From the NCBI RefSeq assembly GCF_003732425.1, contig NZ_MOBX01000015.1, positions 638,303-702,302 on the forward strand: a stretch of DNA of 64,000 bases, in the 5' to 3' direction. Under the pieces are notes generated by a model, which was not told where the DNA came from, searched no databases, and worked only from the letters and a program-made list of their open reading frames with translations. The DNA is from Pseudomonas fluorescens. GTDB lineage: Bacteria > Pseudomonadota > Gammaproteobacteria > Pseudomonadales > Pseudomonadaceae. Of this stretch, positions 43,829-52,900 are shown piece after piece. Made by a program: the position numbers and the translations under genes. Positions within the stretch are counted from its first letter, which is position 1. The number at the start of each line of letters is the position of its first letter.

Positions 43829-44680
43829 ATGACAACTGCTTTACAGCAACCAACGCTCTCGAGCCAATGCATGGCCGAGTTTCTGGGTACTGCCCTACTG
43901 ATCTTTTTCGGCACTGGTTGTGTCGCCGCGCTCAAAGTCGCGGGCGCCAGCTTCGGCCTGTGGGAAATCAGTATTATCTGGGGCGTCGGCGTGAGCATGG
44001 CGATCTACCTCACTGCCGGTGTTTCCGGCGCACACCTGAACCCGGCCGTGAGCATCGCCCTGGCGATCTTCGCCGACTTCGAAAAGCGCAAACTGCCGTT
44101 CTATATCCTTGCCCAGATCGCCGGCGCCTTCTGCGGCGCGCTGTTGGTTTACACGCTGTACAGCAATCTGTTCTTCGATTACGAACAAACCCACCAAATG
44201 GTTCGCGGCTCGGCCGCCAGCCTTGAATTGGCCTCGGTGTTCTCGACCTTCCCGAACCCGGTGCTGTCCACCGCTCAGGCATTCCTGGTCGAGATGATCA
44301 TTACCGCGATCCTGATGGGCGTGATCATGTCGCTGACCGACGACAACAACGGCCTGCCGAAAGGCCCGCTGGCACCGCTGCTGATCGGCTTGCTGATCGC
44401 GGTGATCGGCAGTTCGATGGGGCCGTTGACCGGTTTCGCGATGAACCCGGCGCGTGACTTCGGTCCGAAACTGATGACTTTCTTCGCCGGCTGGGGTGAA
44501 ATTTCCTTCACTGGCGGCCGCGATATTCCGTACTTCCTGATTCCGATTTTTGCACCGATTGTCGGTGCCTGCCTCGGCGCTGCCGGGTACCGCGGGCTCA
44601 TTGCCCGTCACCTGACCGGCGCCACACCTGCTACAAAGGATGCAGAACCGGCCATTGACGGCAAACCAAGAACTTCTTGA
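43829..44680 (+). CDS. glpF: Glycerol uptake facilitator
   Basis: 283 aa from ATG 43829 (MTTALQQPTLSSQ), GAGG upstream. MIP/aquaglyceroporin with six helices and the two NPA boxes (AHLNPAVSIAL and FAMNPARDFGP); the Asp after the second NPAR indicates a glycerol channel. First gene of glpF-glpK, followed by glpR and glpD. Confidence 0.96.
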   Translation: MTTALQQPTLSSQCMAEFLGTALLIFFGTGCVAALKVAGASFGLWEISIIWGVGVSMAIYLTAGVSGAHLNPAVSIALAIFADFEKRKLPFYILAQIAGAFCGALLVYTLYSNLFFDYEQTHQMVRGSAASLELASVFSTFPNPVLSTAQAFLVEMIITAILMGVIMSLTDDNNGLPKGPLAPLLIGLLIAVIGSSMGPLTGFAMNPARDFGPKLMTFFAGWGEISFTGGRDIPYFLIPIFAPIVGACLGAAGYRGLIARHLTGATPATKDAEPAIDGKPRTS

Positions 44681-44757
44681 AACAGTCGGCGCGGGTTCCT
44701 GCCCTATAGAGCCTGCGCCACGGCCCACTCTCCCTTATTTCGTCCAAGGCAATCGAC

Positions 44758-46260
<1,503 letters not shown>

Positions 46261-46355
46261 GCCAACCTGAGTACTCGTATCTGTATGTAACTGGTCGGGA
46301 GGAGATTCCTGCGGCATCATGGGCAAATTTTGCACGGCAGCCCAAAGGAAGCCCC

Positions 46356-47111
46356 ATGAATCTGCCTCCCCGTCAGCAGCAAATCCTCGAGCTGGTCCGC
46401 GAACGCGGCTATGTGAGCATCGAGGAAATGGCCACGCTGTTCGTTGTAACCCCGCAAACCATCCGCCGCGATATCAATCAGCTCGCGGAAGCCAATCTGT
46501 TGCGTCGCTACCACGGCGGCGCGGCCTATGATTCCAGCGTCGAAAACACTGCCTATGCGATGCGCGCCGACCAGATGCGCGATGAAAAACAACGCATCGG
46601 TGAAGCCATTGCCGCGCAGATTCCCGATCACGCCTCGCTGTTCATCAACATCGGCACCACCACCGAATCGATTGCCCGCGCCCTGCTCAATCACAATCAT
46701 CTGAAGATCATCACCAACAACCTGCACGTAGCATCGATGCTCAGCGCCAAGGATGATTTCGATGTGCTGCTGACCGGCGGTAACGTACGCCGTGACGGCG
46801 GCGTGGTCGGTCAGGCAAGCGTAGATTTCATCAATCAGTTCAAGGTGGATTTCGCGCTGGTGGGCATCAGCGGTATCGACGAAGACGGCAGCCTGCTCGA
46901 CTTCGACTATCAGGAAGTGCGCGTCTCCCAGGCGATCATTGCCAATGCGCGGCAGGTGATTCTGGCGGCGGACTCAAGCAAGTTCGGACGTAATGCGATG
47001 ATCCGCCTCGGCCCGATCAGCCTGATCGATTGCCTGGTGACCGATCAGCAGCCCGTGCCTGCGCTCGCGCAATTGTTGAGTCAGCACAAGATTCGCCTCG
47101 AAGTCGTCTAA
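46356..47111 (+). CDS. glpR: DeoR-family glycerol-3-phosphate regulon repressor
   Basis: 251 aa, AAAGGAAG before ATG 46356. N-terminal winged HTH (QQQILELVRERGYVSIEEMA, TPQTIRRDINQL) and DeoRC sugar-phosphate-binding domain (NIGTTTESIARAL, TNNLHVASML, LTGGNVRRDGGVVG, AADSSKFGRNAM). Represses glpFK and glpD; relieved by glycerol-3-P. Placed between glpK and glpD. Confidence 0.95.
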   Translation: MNLPPRQQQILELVRERGYVSIEEMATLFVVTPQTIRRDINQLAEANLLRRYHGGAAYDSSVENTAYAMRADQMRDEKQRIGEAIAAQIPDHASLFINIGTTTESIARALLNHNHLKIITNNLHVASMLSAKDDFDVLLTGGNVRRDGGVVGQASVDFINQFKVDFALVGISGIDEDGSLLDFDYQEVRVSQAIIANARQVILAADSSKFGRNAMIRLGPISLIDCLVTDQQPVPALAQLLSQHKIRLEVV

Positions 47112-47118
47112 CTCCCGC

Positions 47119-47200
47119 AAGATCAAAAGATCGCAGCCTACGGCAGCTCCTACATGAGTTCACTTGACCTGTAGGAGCTGCCGCAGGCTGCGATCTTTTG
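47119..47200. repeat. Palindromic REP-doublet (family A)
   Basis: Arms at 47120-47154 and 47170-47200; both carry the GCCTACGGCAG / CTGCCGCAGGC sub-variant. Separates glpR from glpD. Confidence 0.88.
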
Positions 47201-47302
47201 CTTTTAATGTTCGAAAATTTTCTTTTAACCGCCCTTCGATGAGTTTTTTCAATCGAAGTCGACTGGCTGTGCGCGTGTTTATCGGCTACCATTTTCGCAA
47301 AT

Positions 47303-47316
47303 GAACATTAATGTTC
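47303..47316. promoter_or_regulatory. Perfect palindrome upstream of glpD, candidate GlpR operator
   Basis: GAACATTAATGTTC is a perfect 14-bp palindrome 41 nt before the glpD ATG; it resembles the ATGTTCG-type half-sites of GlpR operators. A second TAATGTTCGA copy lies at 47205-47214. Confidence 0.55.
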
Positions 47317-47356
47317 GATTTCCAAACAGAAAATCAAAAGAGCCCGAGGCCAGCCG

Positions 47357-48892
47357 ATGTCCACATCTACCTTGCGTACGCCCCCTCTCTCCGAGATCTA
47401 CGACATCGCCGTGATTGGCGGGGGGATCAATGGCGTGGGGATCGCAGCGGATGCCGCCGGTCGCGGTCTCTCGGTGTTCCTTTGCGAAAAGGACGACCTC
47501 GCCAGCCACACCTCGTCGGCCAGCAGCAAGCTGATCCACGGTGGCTTGCGCTATCTCGAACATTACGAATTCCGTCTGGTACGTGAAGCGCTGGCTGAAC
47601 GCGAAGTGCTGCTGGCCAAGGCGCCGCACATCGTCAAACCGATGCGCTTCGTGTTGCCGCACCGTCCGCACTTGCGTCCGGCGTGGATGATCCGTGCGGG
47701 CCTGTTCCTCTATGACAATCTTGGCAAACGCGAAAAACTGCCTGGCTCGAAAAGCCTGAAGTTCGGCGCCGACAGCGCATTGAAAAGCGAAATCAAGAAA
47801 GGTTTCGAATACTCCGACTGCTGGGTCGACGATGCCCGCCTGGTTGTTCTGAACGCCATGGCCGCCCGCGAAAAAGGCGCCCATGTGCACACCCAGACCC
47901 GCTGCGTCAGCGCCCGTCGCACCAAAGGCCTGTGGCACCTGCATCTGGAACGTGCCGACGGCAGCCTGTTTTCGATTACCGCCAAAGCGCTGGTGAACGC
48001 CGCCGGCCCATGGGTCGCCAAGTTCATCCGTGACGATCTGAAAATGGAATCGCCGTATGGCATCCGTCTGATCCAGGGCAGCCACATCATCGTGCCAAAG
48101 CTGTACGAAGGCGATCACGCGCACATTCTGCAAAACGAAGATCAGCGCATCGTTTTCACCATTCCATACCTGAACCACTTCACCCTGATTGGCACCACCG
48201 ACCGTGAGTACACCGGTGATCCGGCGAAAGTGGCAATCACCGACGCCGAAACCGACTACCTGTTGAAAGTGGTCAACGCGCACTTCAAGCAGCAGATCAG
48301 CCGTGACGACATCCAGCACAGCTATTCGGGCGTACGCCCACTGTGCAACGACGAATCCGACAATCCGTCGGCCGTGACCCGCGACTACACCCTGGCCTTG
48401 TCGGGAAACACTGAAGAGGCACCGCTGTTGTCGGTGTTCGGCGGCAAGCTGACCACCTACCGCAAACTCGCCGAGTCGGCGATGGCGCAACTGATGCCGT
48501 TCTTCACCCAGATGCGCCCGAGTTGGACAGCCACCGCTACCCTGCCCGGCGGTGAGGACATGACCACCCCGCAAGCCTTGTGCGCGCAGATCCGCGACAA
48601 GTTCGACTTCGTACCGACCGAGATCGCCCGCCGCTGGGCTACCACCTACGGCAGCCGGACCTGGCGCATGCTTGAAGGTGTAGATAGCCTCGCGGACATG
48701 GGCGAACACATCGGCGGCGGGCTCTACACCCGCGAAGTCGATTACCTGTGCAGCGAAGAGTGGGCAACCACGGCCCACGACATTCTGTGGCGACGTAGCA
48801 AGCTGGGCCTGTTCACCACTCCGGCAGAGCAGGAAAAGCTCGCTGCTTACTTGGGTAAGGTCGAGCAGAACCGCAAGATTGAAGCGGCGTGA
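47357..48892 (+). CDS. glpD: Aerobic glycerol-3-phosphate dehydrogenase
   Basis: 511 aa, GAGG before ATG 47357. FAD dinucleotide motif GGGINGVG (21-28), SSKLIHGGLRYLE, NAAGPWV and IGTTDREY. Oxidises glycerol-3-P to dihydroxyacetone-P at the membrane, feeding ubiquinone. Followed by a terminator. Confidence 0.97.
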   Translation: MSTSTLRTPPLSEIYDIAVIGGGINGVGIAADAAGRGLSVFLCEKDDLASHTSSASSKLIHGGLRYLEHYEFRLVREALAEREVLLAKAPHIVKPMRFVLPHRPHLRPAWMIRAGLFLYDNLGKREKLPGSKSLKFGADSALKSEIKKGFEYSDCWVDDARLVVLNAMAAREKGAHVHTQTRCVSARRTKGLWHLHLERADGSLFSITAKALVNAAGPWVAKFIRDDLKMESPYGIRLIQGSHIIVPKLYEGDHAHILQNEDQRIVFTIPYLNHFTLIGTTDREYTGDPAKVAITDAETDYLLKVVNAHFKQQISRDDIQHSYSGVRPLCNDESDNPSAVTRDYTLALSGNTEEAPLLSVFGGKLTTYRKLAESAMAQLMPFFTQMRPSWTATATLPGGEDMTTPQALCAQIRDKFDFVPTEIARRWATTYGSRTWRMLEGVDSLADMGEHIGGGLYTREVDYLCSEEWATTAHDILWRRSKLGLFTTPAEQEKLAAYLGKVEQNRKIEAA

Positions 48893-48910
48893 TGTGACCA
48901 TCGCTTAAAC

Positions 48911-48950
48911 AAAAGCCCCTGAATTGAGAGATTCAGGGGCTTTCTGTTTT
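48911..48950 (+). terminator. Terminator of glpD
   Basis: AAAGCCCCTGAAT / ATTCAGGGGCTTT 13-bp stem with GAGAG loop, then TTTCTGTTTT. Confidence 0.9.
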
Positions 48951-48982
48951 GTGGGCTCTGCAAAATTTGATTGTGTCAGTTT

Positions 48983-49160
48983 GATCGTTTCCCCCTCACC
49001 CCAGCCCTCTCCCCCAAGGGGTAGAGGGGGAAGGGAGTCGATCGAGGTGCTCTGTAAATCCTGAGTTCGACTCGGTATTCCAAGTCGGCGTAACTTGCTC
49101 AAACAACGCGGTCGGTCCCCTCTCCCTCTGGGAGAGAGTTAGGGTGAGGGGCTTTTGATC
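48983..49160. repeat. Long imperfect inverted repeat of the CCCCTCACCC type
   Basis: The left end GATCGTTTCCCCCTCACCCC and the right end GGTGAGGGGCTTTTGATC are inverted. Inner CCCTCTCCCCCAAGG / CCCTCTACCCCTTGG-like and CCCTCTCCCTCTGGGAGAGAG arms make further hairpins. Such elements are widespread in Pseudomonas intergenic DNA. It borders the AauR sites. Confidence 0.75.
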
Positions 49161-49161
49161 G

Positions 49162-49175
49162 TTCGGTTTTCCGAA
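49162..49175. promoter_or_regulatory. AauR-binding palindrome 1
   Basis: TTCGGTTTTCCGAA fits exactly the TTCGGNNNNCCGAA motif recalled for P. putida AauR. It is ~108 nt upstream of the -24 element. Confidence 0.75.
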
Positions 49176-49192
49176 CGCGACCTCCCGGTCGA

Positions 49193-49206
49193 TTCGGTAA
49201 ACCGGA
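49193..49206. promoter_or_regulatory. AauR-binding palindrome 2 (one mismatch)
   Basis: TTCGGTAAACCGGA: the same motif with one change in the right arm, 31 nt (about three helical turns) from the first site. Confidence 0.6.
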
Positions 49207-49282
49207 TCAGTTACGCCAAAACAAACCATCACAAAACTTTAATAACGTTATAAATCATCGAGTTAAGTACATCTCACTGGTC

Positions 49283-49297
49283 TGGCACGACTCATGC
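49283..49297 (+). promoter_or_regulatory. Sigma-54 promoter of aatJ
   Basis: TGGCACGACTCATGC: GG (-24) and GC (-12) separated by exactly 10 nt, with TGGCACG fully consensus on the -24 side. About 117 nt before the aatJ ATG. Agrees with control by the sigma-54 activator AauR encoded downstream. Confidence 0.75.
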
Positions 49298-49413
49298 TCT
49301 ACACTCTCTCGACGAATGCTTGTTGTGCCAACACTTCAGGAGCCGTCAGGCATTCGAAGCACAAAAGGGCCGACGAACTGGCTCCATAAAAAAAACAATT
49401 CGAGGAAAATTTG

Positions 49414-50340
49414 ATGCGCATCGTTCCCCATATCCTGGGCGCAGCCATTGCGGCCGCTCTGATCAGCACGCCAGTTTTCGCCGCCGAACTCACCGGCACC
49501 CTGAAGAAGATCAACGACTCGGGCACCATCACGCTCGCGCACCGCGACAGTTCCATTCCGTTTTCCTACATCGCGGATGCGTCCGGCAAGCCAGTGGGCT
49601 ACTCCCACGACATTCAAGTGGCCATCGTTGAGGCCCTGAAAAAAGACCTCAACAAGCCAGACCTGCAGGTCAAGTACAACCTGGTGACCTCGCAAACCCG
49701 TATCCCGCTGATCCAGAACGGCACCGCGGATATCGAGTGCGGTTCCACCACTAACAACGCCGAACGCGCTCAGCAAGTCGACTTCACCGTCAACATCTTC
49801 GAAATCGGCACCCGTCTGCTGGTCAAGAAAGACAAGGATGGCAAGCCGTCCTACGCTGACTTTGCCGACCTCAAAGGCAAAAACGTCGTGACCACCGCAG
49901 GCACCACGTCCGAGCGCATCATCAAAGCGATGAACGCCGACAAGCAGATGGGCATGAACATCATCTCCGCCAAAGACCACGGCGAATCCTTCAACATGCT
50001 GGAAAGCGGCCGCGCCGTTGCCTTCATGATGGACGACGCCCTGCTGGCCGGCGAAGAAGCCAAGGCGAAGAAGCCGGCCGACTGGATCATCACCGGTACT
50101 CCGCAGTCCTTCGAAGCCTATGCGTGCATGGTTCGTAAAGACGACCCGGCCTTCAAGAAAGCCGTCGATGCCGCCATTGTCGGCCTGTACAAGTCCGGCG
50201 AGATCAACAAGATCTACAGCAAGTGGTTCGAGAGCCCGATCCCGCCAAAAGGCCTGAACCTGAACTTCCCGATGAGCGACAAGGTAAAAGATCTGATCGC
50301 CAACCCGAGCGACAAGCCGGCGCCTGACGTAAAAATCTGA
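49414..50340 (+). CDS. aatJ: Glutamate/aspartate ABC transporter periplasmic binding protein
   Basis: 308 aa from ATG 49414 (GAGGAAAATTTG before it; a TTG immediately upstream is not needed). Sec signal MRIVPHILGAAIAAALIS ending VFAAELTG. Type-3 solute-binding fold of the GltI class: SGTITLAHRDSSIPFSY, RIPLIQNGTADIECGSTTNNAER, VVTTAGTTSERIIKAMN. First gene of aatJQMP. The 193-nt spacer to aatQ holds two hairpins, a usual way to keep binding-protein mRNA in excess. Confidence 0.95.
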   Translation: MRIVPHILGAAIAAALISTPVFAAELTGTLKKINDSGTITLAHRDSSIPFSYIADASGKPVGYSHDIQVAIVEALKKDLNKPDLQVKYNLVTSQTRIPLIQNGTADIECGSTTNNAERAQQVDFTVNIFEIGTRLLVKKDKDGKPSYADFADLKGKNVVTTAGTTSERIIKAMNADKQMGMNIISAKDHGESFNMLESGRAVAFMMDDALLAGEEAKAKKPADWIITGTPQSFEAYACMVRKDDPAFKKAVDAAIVGLYKSGEINKIYSKWFESPIPPKGLNLNFPMSDKVKDLIANPSDKPAPDVKI

Positions 50341-50359
50341 TTCCTGACTAACCTTGTCT

Positions 50360-50384
50360 CCTGAGGGAGCGCCCCTCCCTCAGG
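50360..50384 (+). promoter_or_regulatory. mRNA-stabilising or attenuating hairpin after aatJ
   Basis: Perfect 10-bp stem CCTGAGGGAG / CTCCCTCAGG with loop CGCCC, no T-run. Fits a 3'-protective stem limiting read-through into the permease genes. Confidence 0.65.
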
Positions 50385-50452
50385 CGTCTGTTACTACCTG
50401 CTGGCTTCACTGTGGAACACTCGACCTGGCGGTTTCCGAGCCGATCGCGTGT

Positions 50453-50473
50453 GCCTGACGTTCAACGTCAGGC
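50453..50473 (+). promoter_or_regulatory. Second hairpin in the aatJ-aatQ spacer
   Basis: 8-bp stem GCCTGACG / CGTCAGGC with TTCAA loop, 60 nt before the aatQ ATG. Confidence 0.5.
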
Positions 50474-50533
50474 GGGAAAGGATCTTCCCCAAGCGGGTGC
50501 TTGTACATCGATCGATCTCGAGGGGAGACCCTA

Positions 50534-51280
50534 ATGAATTACAACTGGGACTGGGGCGTGTTCTTCAAGTCCACCGGCGTCGGCAGCGAGACTTATCTCG
50601 ACTGGTACGTCACCGGCCTGGGCTGGACCATTGCCATCGCCATCGTGGCATGGATCATCGCCTTGCTGCTGGGCTCCATTCTGGGGGTCATGCGCACGGT
50701 GCCAAACCGCATCGTATCGGGCATCGCGACCTGCTACGTCGAGCTGTTCCGCAACGTGCCGCTGCTGGTGCAACTGTTCATCTGGTACTTCCTGGTACCC
50801 GACCTGCTGCCGCAAAACCTGCAGGACTGGTACAAACAGGACCTCAACCCGACCACCTCGGCCTACCTGAGCGTTGTCGTGTGCCTGGGCCTGTTCACCG
50901 CCGCCCGTGTCTGCGAGCAAGTGCGCACCGGCATCCAGGCGCTGCCACGCGGCCAGGAGTCCGCCGCCCGCGCCATGGGTTTCAAGCTGCCGCAGATCTA
51001 CTGGAACGTGCTGCTGCCCCAGGCCTACCGGATCATCATTCCGCCGCTCACCTCGGAATTCCTCAACGTCTTCAAGAACTCCTCCGTGGCGTCCCTGATC
51101 GGCCTGATGGAACTGCTGGCGCAAACCAAACAGACCGCCGAATTCTCGGCCAACCTGTTTGAAGCCTTCACCCTGGCCACGCTGATCTACTTCACCCTGA
51201 ACATGAGCCTGATGTTGCTGATGCGCATGGTCGAGAAGAAAGTCGCAGTGCCCGGCCTGATCTCCGTGGGGGGTAAATAA
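50534..51280 (+). CDS. aatQ: Glutamate/aspartate ABC transporter permease (GltJ-like)
   Basis: 248 aa from ATG 50534 (MNYNWDWGVFFK), GGGGAGA upstream. HisM-type permease with EAA loop (QESAARAMGFKLPQIYWNVLLPQA), about five helices, ELFRNVPLLVQLF. Stop overlaps aatM start by one base (TAATG). Confidence 0.95.
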   Translation: MNYNWDWGVFFKSTGVGSETYLDWYVTGLGWTIAIAIVAWIIALLLGSILGVMRTVPNRIVSGIATCYVELFRNVPLLVQLFIWYFLVPDLLPQNLQDWYKQDLNPTTSAYLSVVVCLGLFTAARVCEQVRTGIQALPRGQESAARAMGFKLPQIYWNVLLPQAYRIIIPPLTSEFLNVFKNSSVASLIGLMELLAQTKQTAEFSANLFEAFTLATLIYFTLNMSLMLLMRMVEKKVAVPGLISVGGK

Positions 51281-51951
51281 TGGACTTCGATTTCAGCGGC
51301 ATCATCCCCGCTATTCCGGGCCTGTGGAACGGCATGGTCATGACCTTGCAGTTGATGGTCATGGGCGTGGTCGGCGGTATCGTGCTGGGGACCATCCTCG
51401 CACTGATGCGCCTGTCGTCCAGCAAACTGCTGTCGCGGGTGGCCGGCGCTTATGTGAACTACTTCCGCTCGATCCCGCTGCTGCTGGTGATCACCTGGTT
51501 CTACCTAGCGGTGCCGTTCGTGCTGCGCTGGATCACCGGCGAAGACACCCCGATCGGCGCGTTCACCTCCTGCGTCGTGGCCTTCATGATGTTCGAAGCC
51601 GCGTACTTCTGCGAAATCGTCCGGGCCGGTGTGCAGTCGATCCCCAAAGGCCAGATGGCCGCCGCGCAAGCGATGGGCATGACCTATGGCCAGACCATGC
51701 GTCTGATCATCCTGCCCCAGGCGTTCCGCAAGATGACGCCGTTGCTGCTGCAACAGTCGATCATCCTGTTCCAGGACACCTCGCTGGTGTACACCGTGGG
51801 CCTGGTGGACTTCCTCAACTCCGCCCGCTCCAGCGGCGACATCATCGGTCGGTCCAACGAGTTCCTGATCTTCGCCGGTGTCGTCTACTTCATCATCAGC
51901 TTTTCCGCCTCGCTGCTGGTCAAGCGTCTGCAAAAAAGGTTCGCCGTATGA
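51280..51951 (+). CDS. aatM: Glutamate/aspartate ABC transporter permease (GltK-like)
   Basis: 223 aa. HisQ/M family: YFRSIPLLLVITWFY, EIVRAGVQSIPKGQMAAAQAMGM (EAA loop split), FQDTSLVYTVGLVDFL. Overlaps aatQ and aatP (ATGA), so strictly co-translated. Confidence 0.95.
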   Translation: MDFDFSGIIPAIPGLWNGMVMTLQLMVMGVVGGIVLGTILALMRLSSSKLLSRVAGAYVNYFRSIPLLLVITWFYLAVPFVLRWITGEDTPIGAFTSCVVAFMMFEAAYFCEIVRAGVQSIPKGQMAAAQAMGMTYGQTMRLIILPQAFRKMTPLLLQQSIILFQDTSLVYTVGLVDFLNSARSSGDIIGRSNEFLIFAGVVYFIISFSASLLVKRLQKRFAV

Positions 51952-52682
51952 TCTCTATCAAGAACATCAACAAGTGGTATGGGGACTTCCAGGTGCTGAC
52001 TGATTGCAGCACCGAGGTCAAAAAAGGCGAAGTGATCGTGGTCTGCGGCCCATCGGGCTCGGGCAAATCGACCCTGATCAAGTGCGTCAACGCGCTGGAG
52101 CCGTTCCAGAAAGGCGACATCGTCGTCGACGGCACCTCGATTGCCGACTCGAAGACCAACCTGCCGAAACTGCGTTCGCGCGTCGGCATGGTGTTCCAGC
52201 ATTTCGAACTGTTCCCGCACCTGACCATCACCGAGAACCTGACCATCGCGCAGATCAAGGTATTGGGCCGCAGCAAGGAAGAGGCGACCAAGAAAGGTCT
52301 GCAACTGCTTGAGCGCGTCGGCTTGTCCGCACACGCCCACAAGCATCCGGGCCAACTGTCCGGTGGTCAGCAACAGCGTGTGGCAATTGCCCGTGCGCTG
52401 GCGATGGACCCGATCGTCATGCTGTTCGACGAACCGACCTCGGCGCTCGACCCGGAGATGGTTAACGAAGTGCTCGACGTGATGGTGCAACTGGCCCACG
52501 AAGGCATGACCATGATGTGCGTGACTCACGAAATGGGTTTTGCACGCAAAGTGGCCGACCGGGTGATCTTCATGGACGCCGGCAAGATCATCGAAGACTG
52601 CCCGAAAGAGGAATTCTTCGGCGACATCAGCGCCCGCTCCGAACGCGCGCAGCACTTCCTCGAGAAAATCCTGCAGCACTAA
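51948..52682 (+). CDS. aatP: Glutamate/aspartate ABC transporter ATP-binding protein (GltL-like)
   Basis: 244 aa from ATG 51948 (MISIKNINKWYGDF), overlapping the aatM stop. Walker A GPSGSGKST, VFQHFELFPHL, LSGGQQQR, VMLFDEPTSALDPEM, VTHEMGFA. Class-typical length, no extension. Confidence 0.96.
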   Translation: MISIKNINKWYGDFQVLTDCSTEVKKGEVIVVCGPSGSGKSTLIKCVNALEPFQKGDIVVDGTSIADSKTNLPKLRSRVGMVFQHFELFPHLTITENLTIAQIKVLGRSKEEATKKGLQLLERVGLSAHAHKHPGQLSGGQQQRVAIARALAMDPIVMLFDEPTSALDPEMVNEVLDVMVQLAHEGMTMMCVTHEMGFARKVADRVIFMDAGKIIEDCPKEEFFGDISARSERAQHFLEKILQH

Positions 52683-52701
52683 AAGCAACAGCGATTTGCC
52701 C

Positions 52702-52836
52702 TTGTGGCGAGGGAGCTTGCTCCCGCTGGGTCGCGCAGCGGCTCTAAAACCTGCCAATGCAATCTTTCTGAAACACCGCATTGAATGGATTTACGACTGC
52801 TTCGCAGCCGAGCGGGAGCAAGCTCCCTCGCCACAG
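52702..52836. repeat. Palindromic REP-doublet (family B)
   Basis: TTGTGGCGAGGGAGCTTGCTCCCGCT at the left and its inverse at the right end, spacer ~85 nt with shorter internal palindromes. It separates aatP from aauS, so aauS may depend on read-through or its own promoter. Confidence 0.88.
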
Positions 52837-52900
52837 GTTCCAGGCTCGACCAAACCAGTGCGTCGTCCGCGGTAGCGCTGGTTGACCCAAGGCAACTGTG

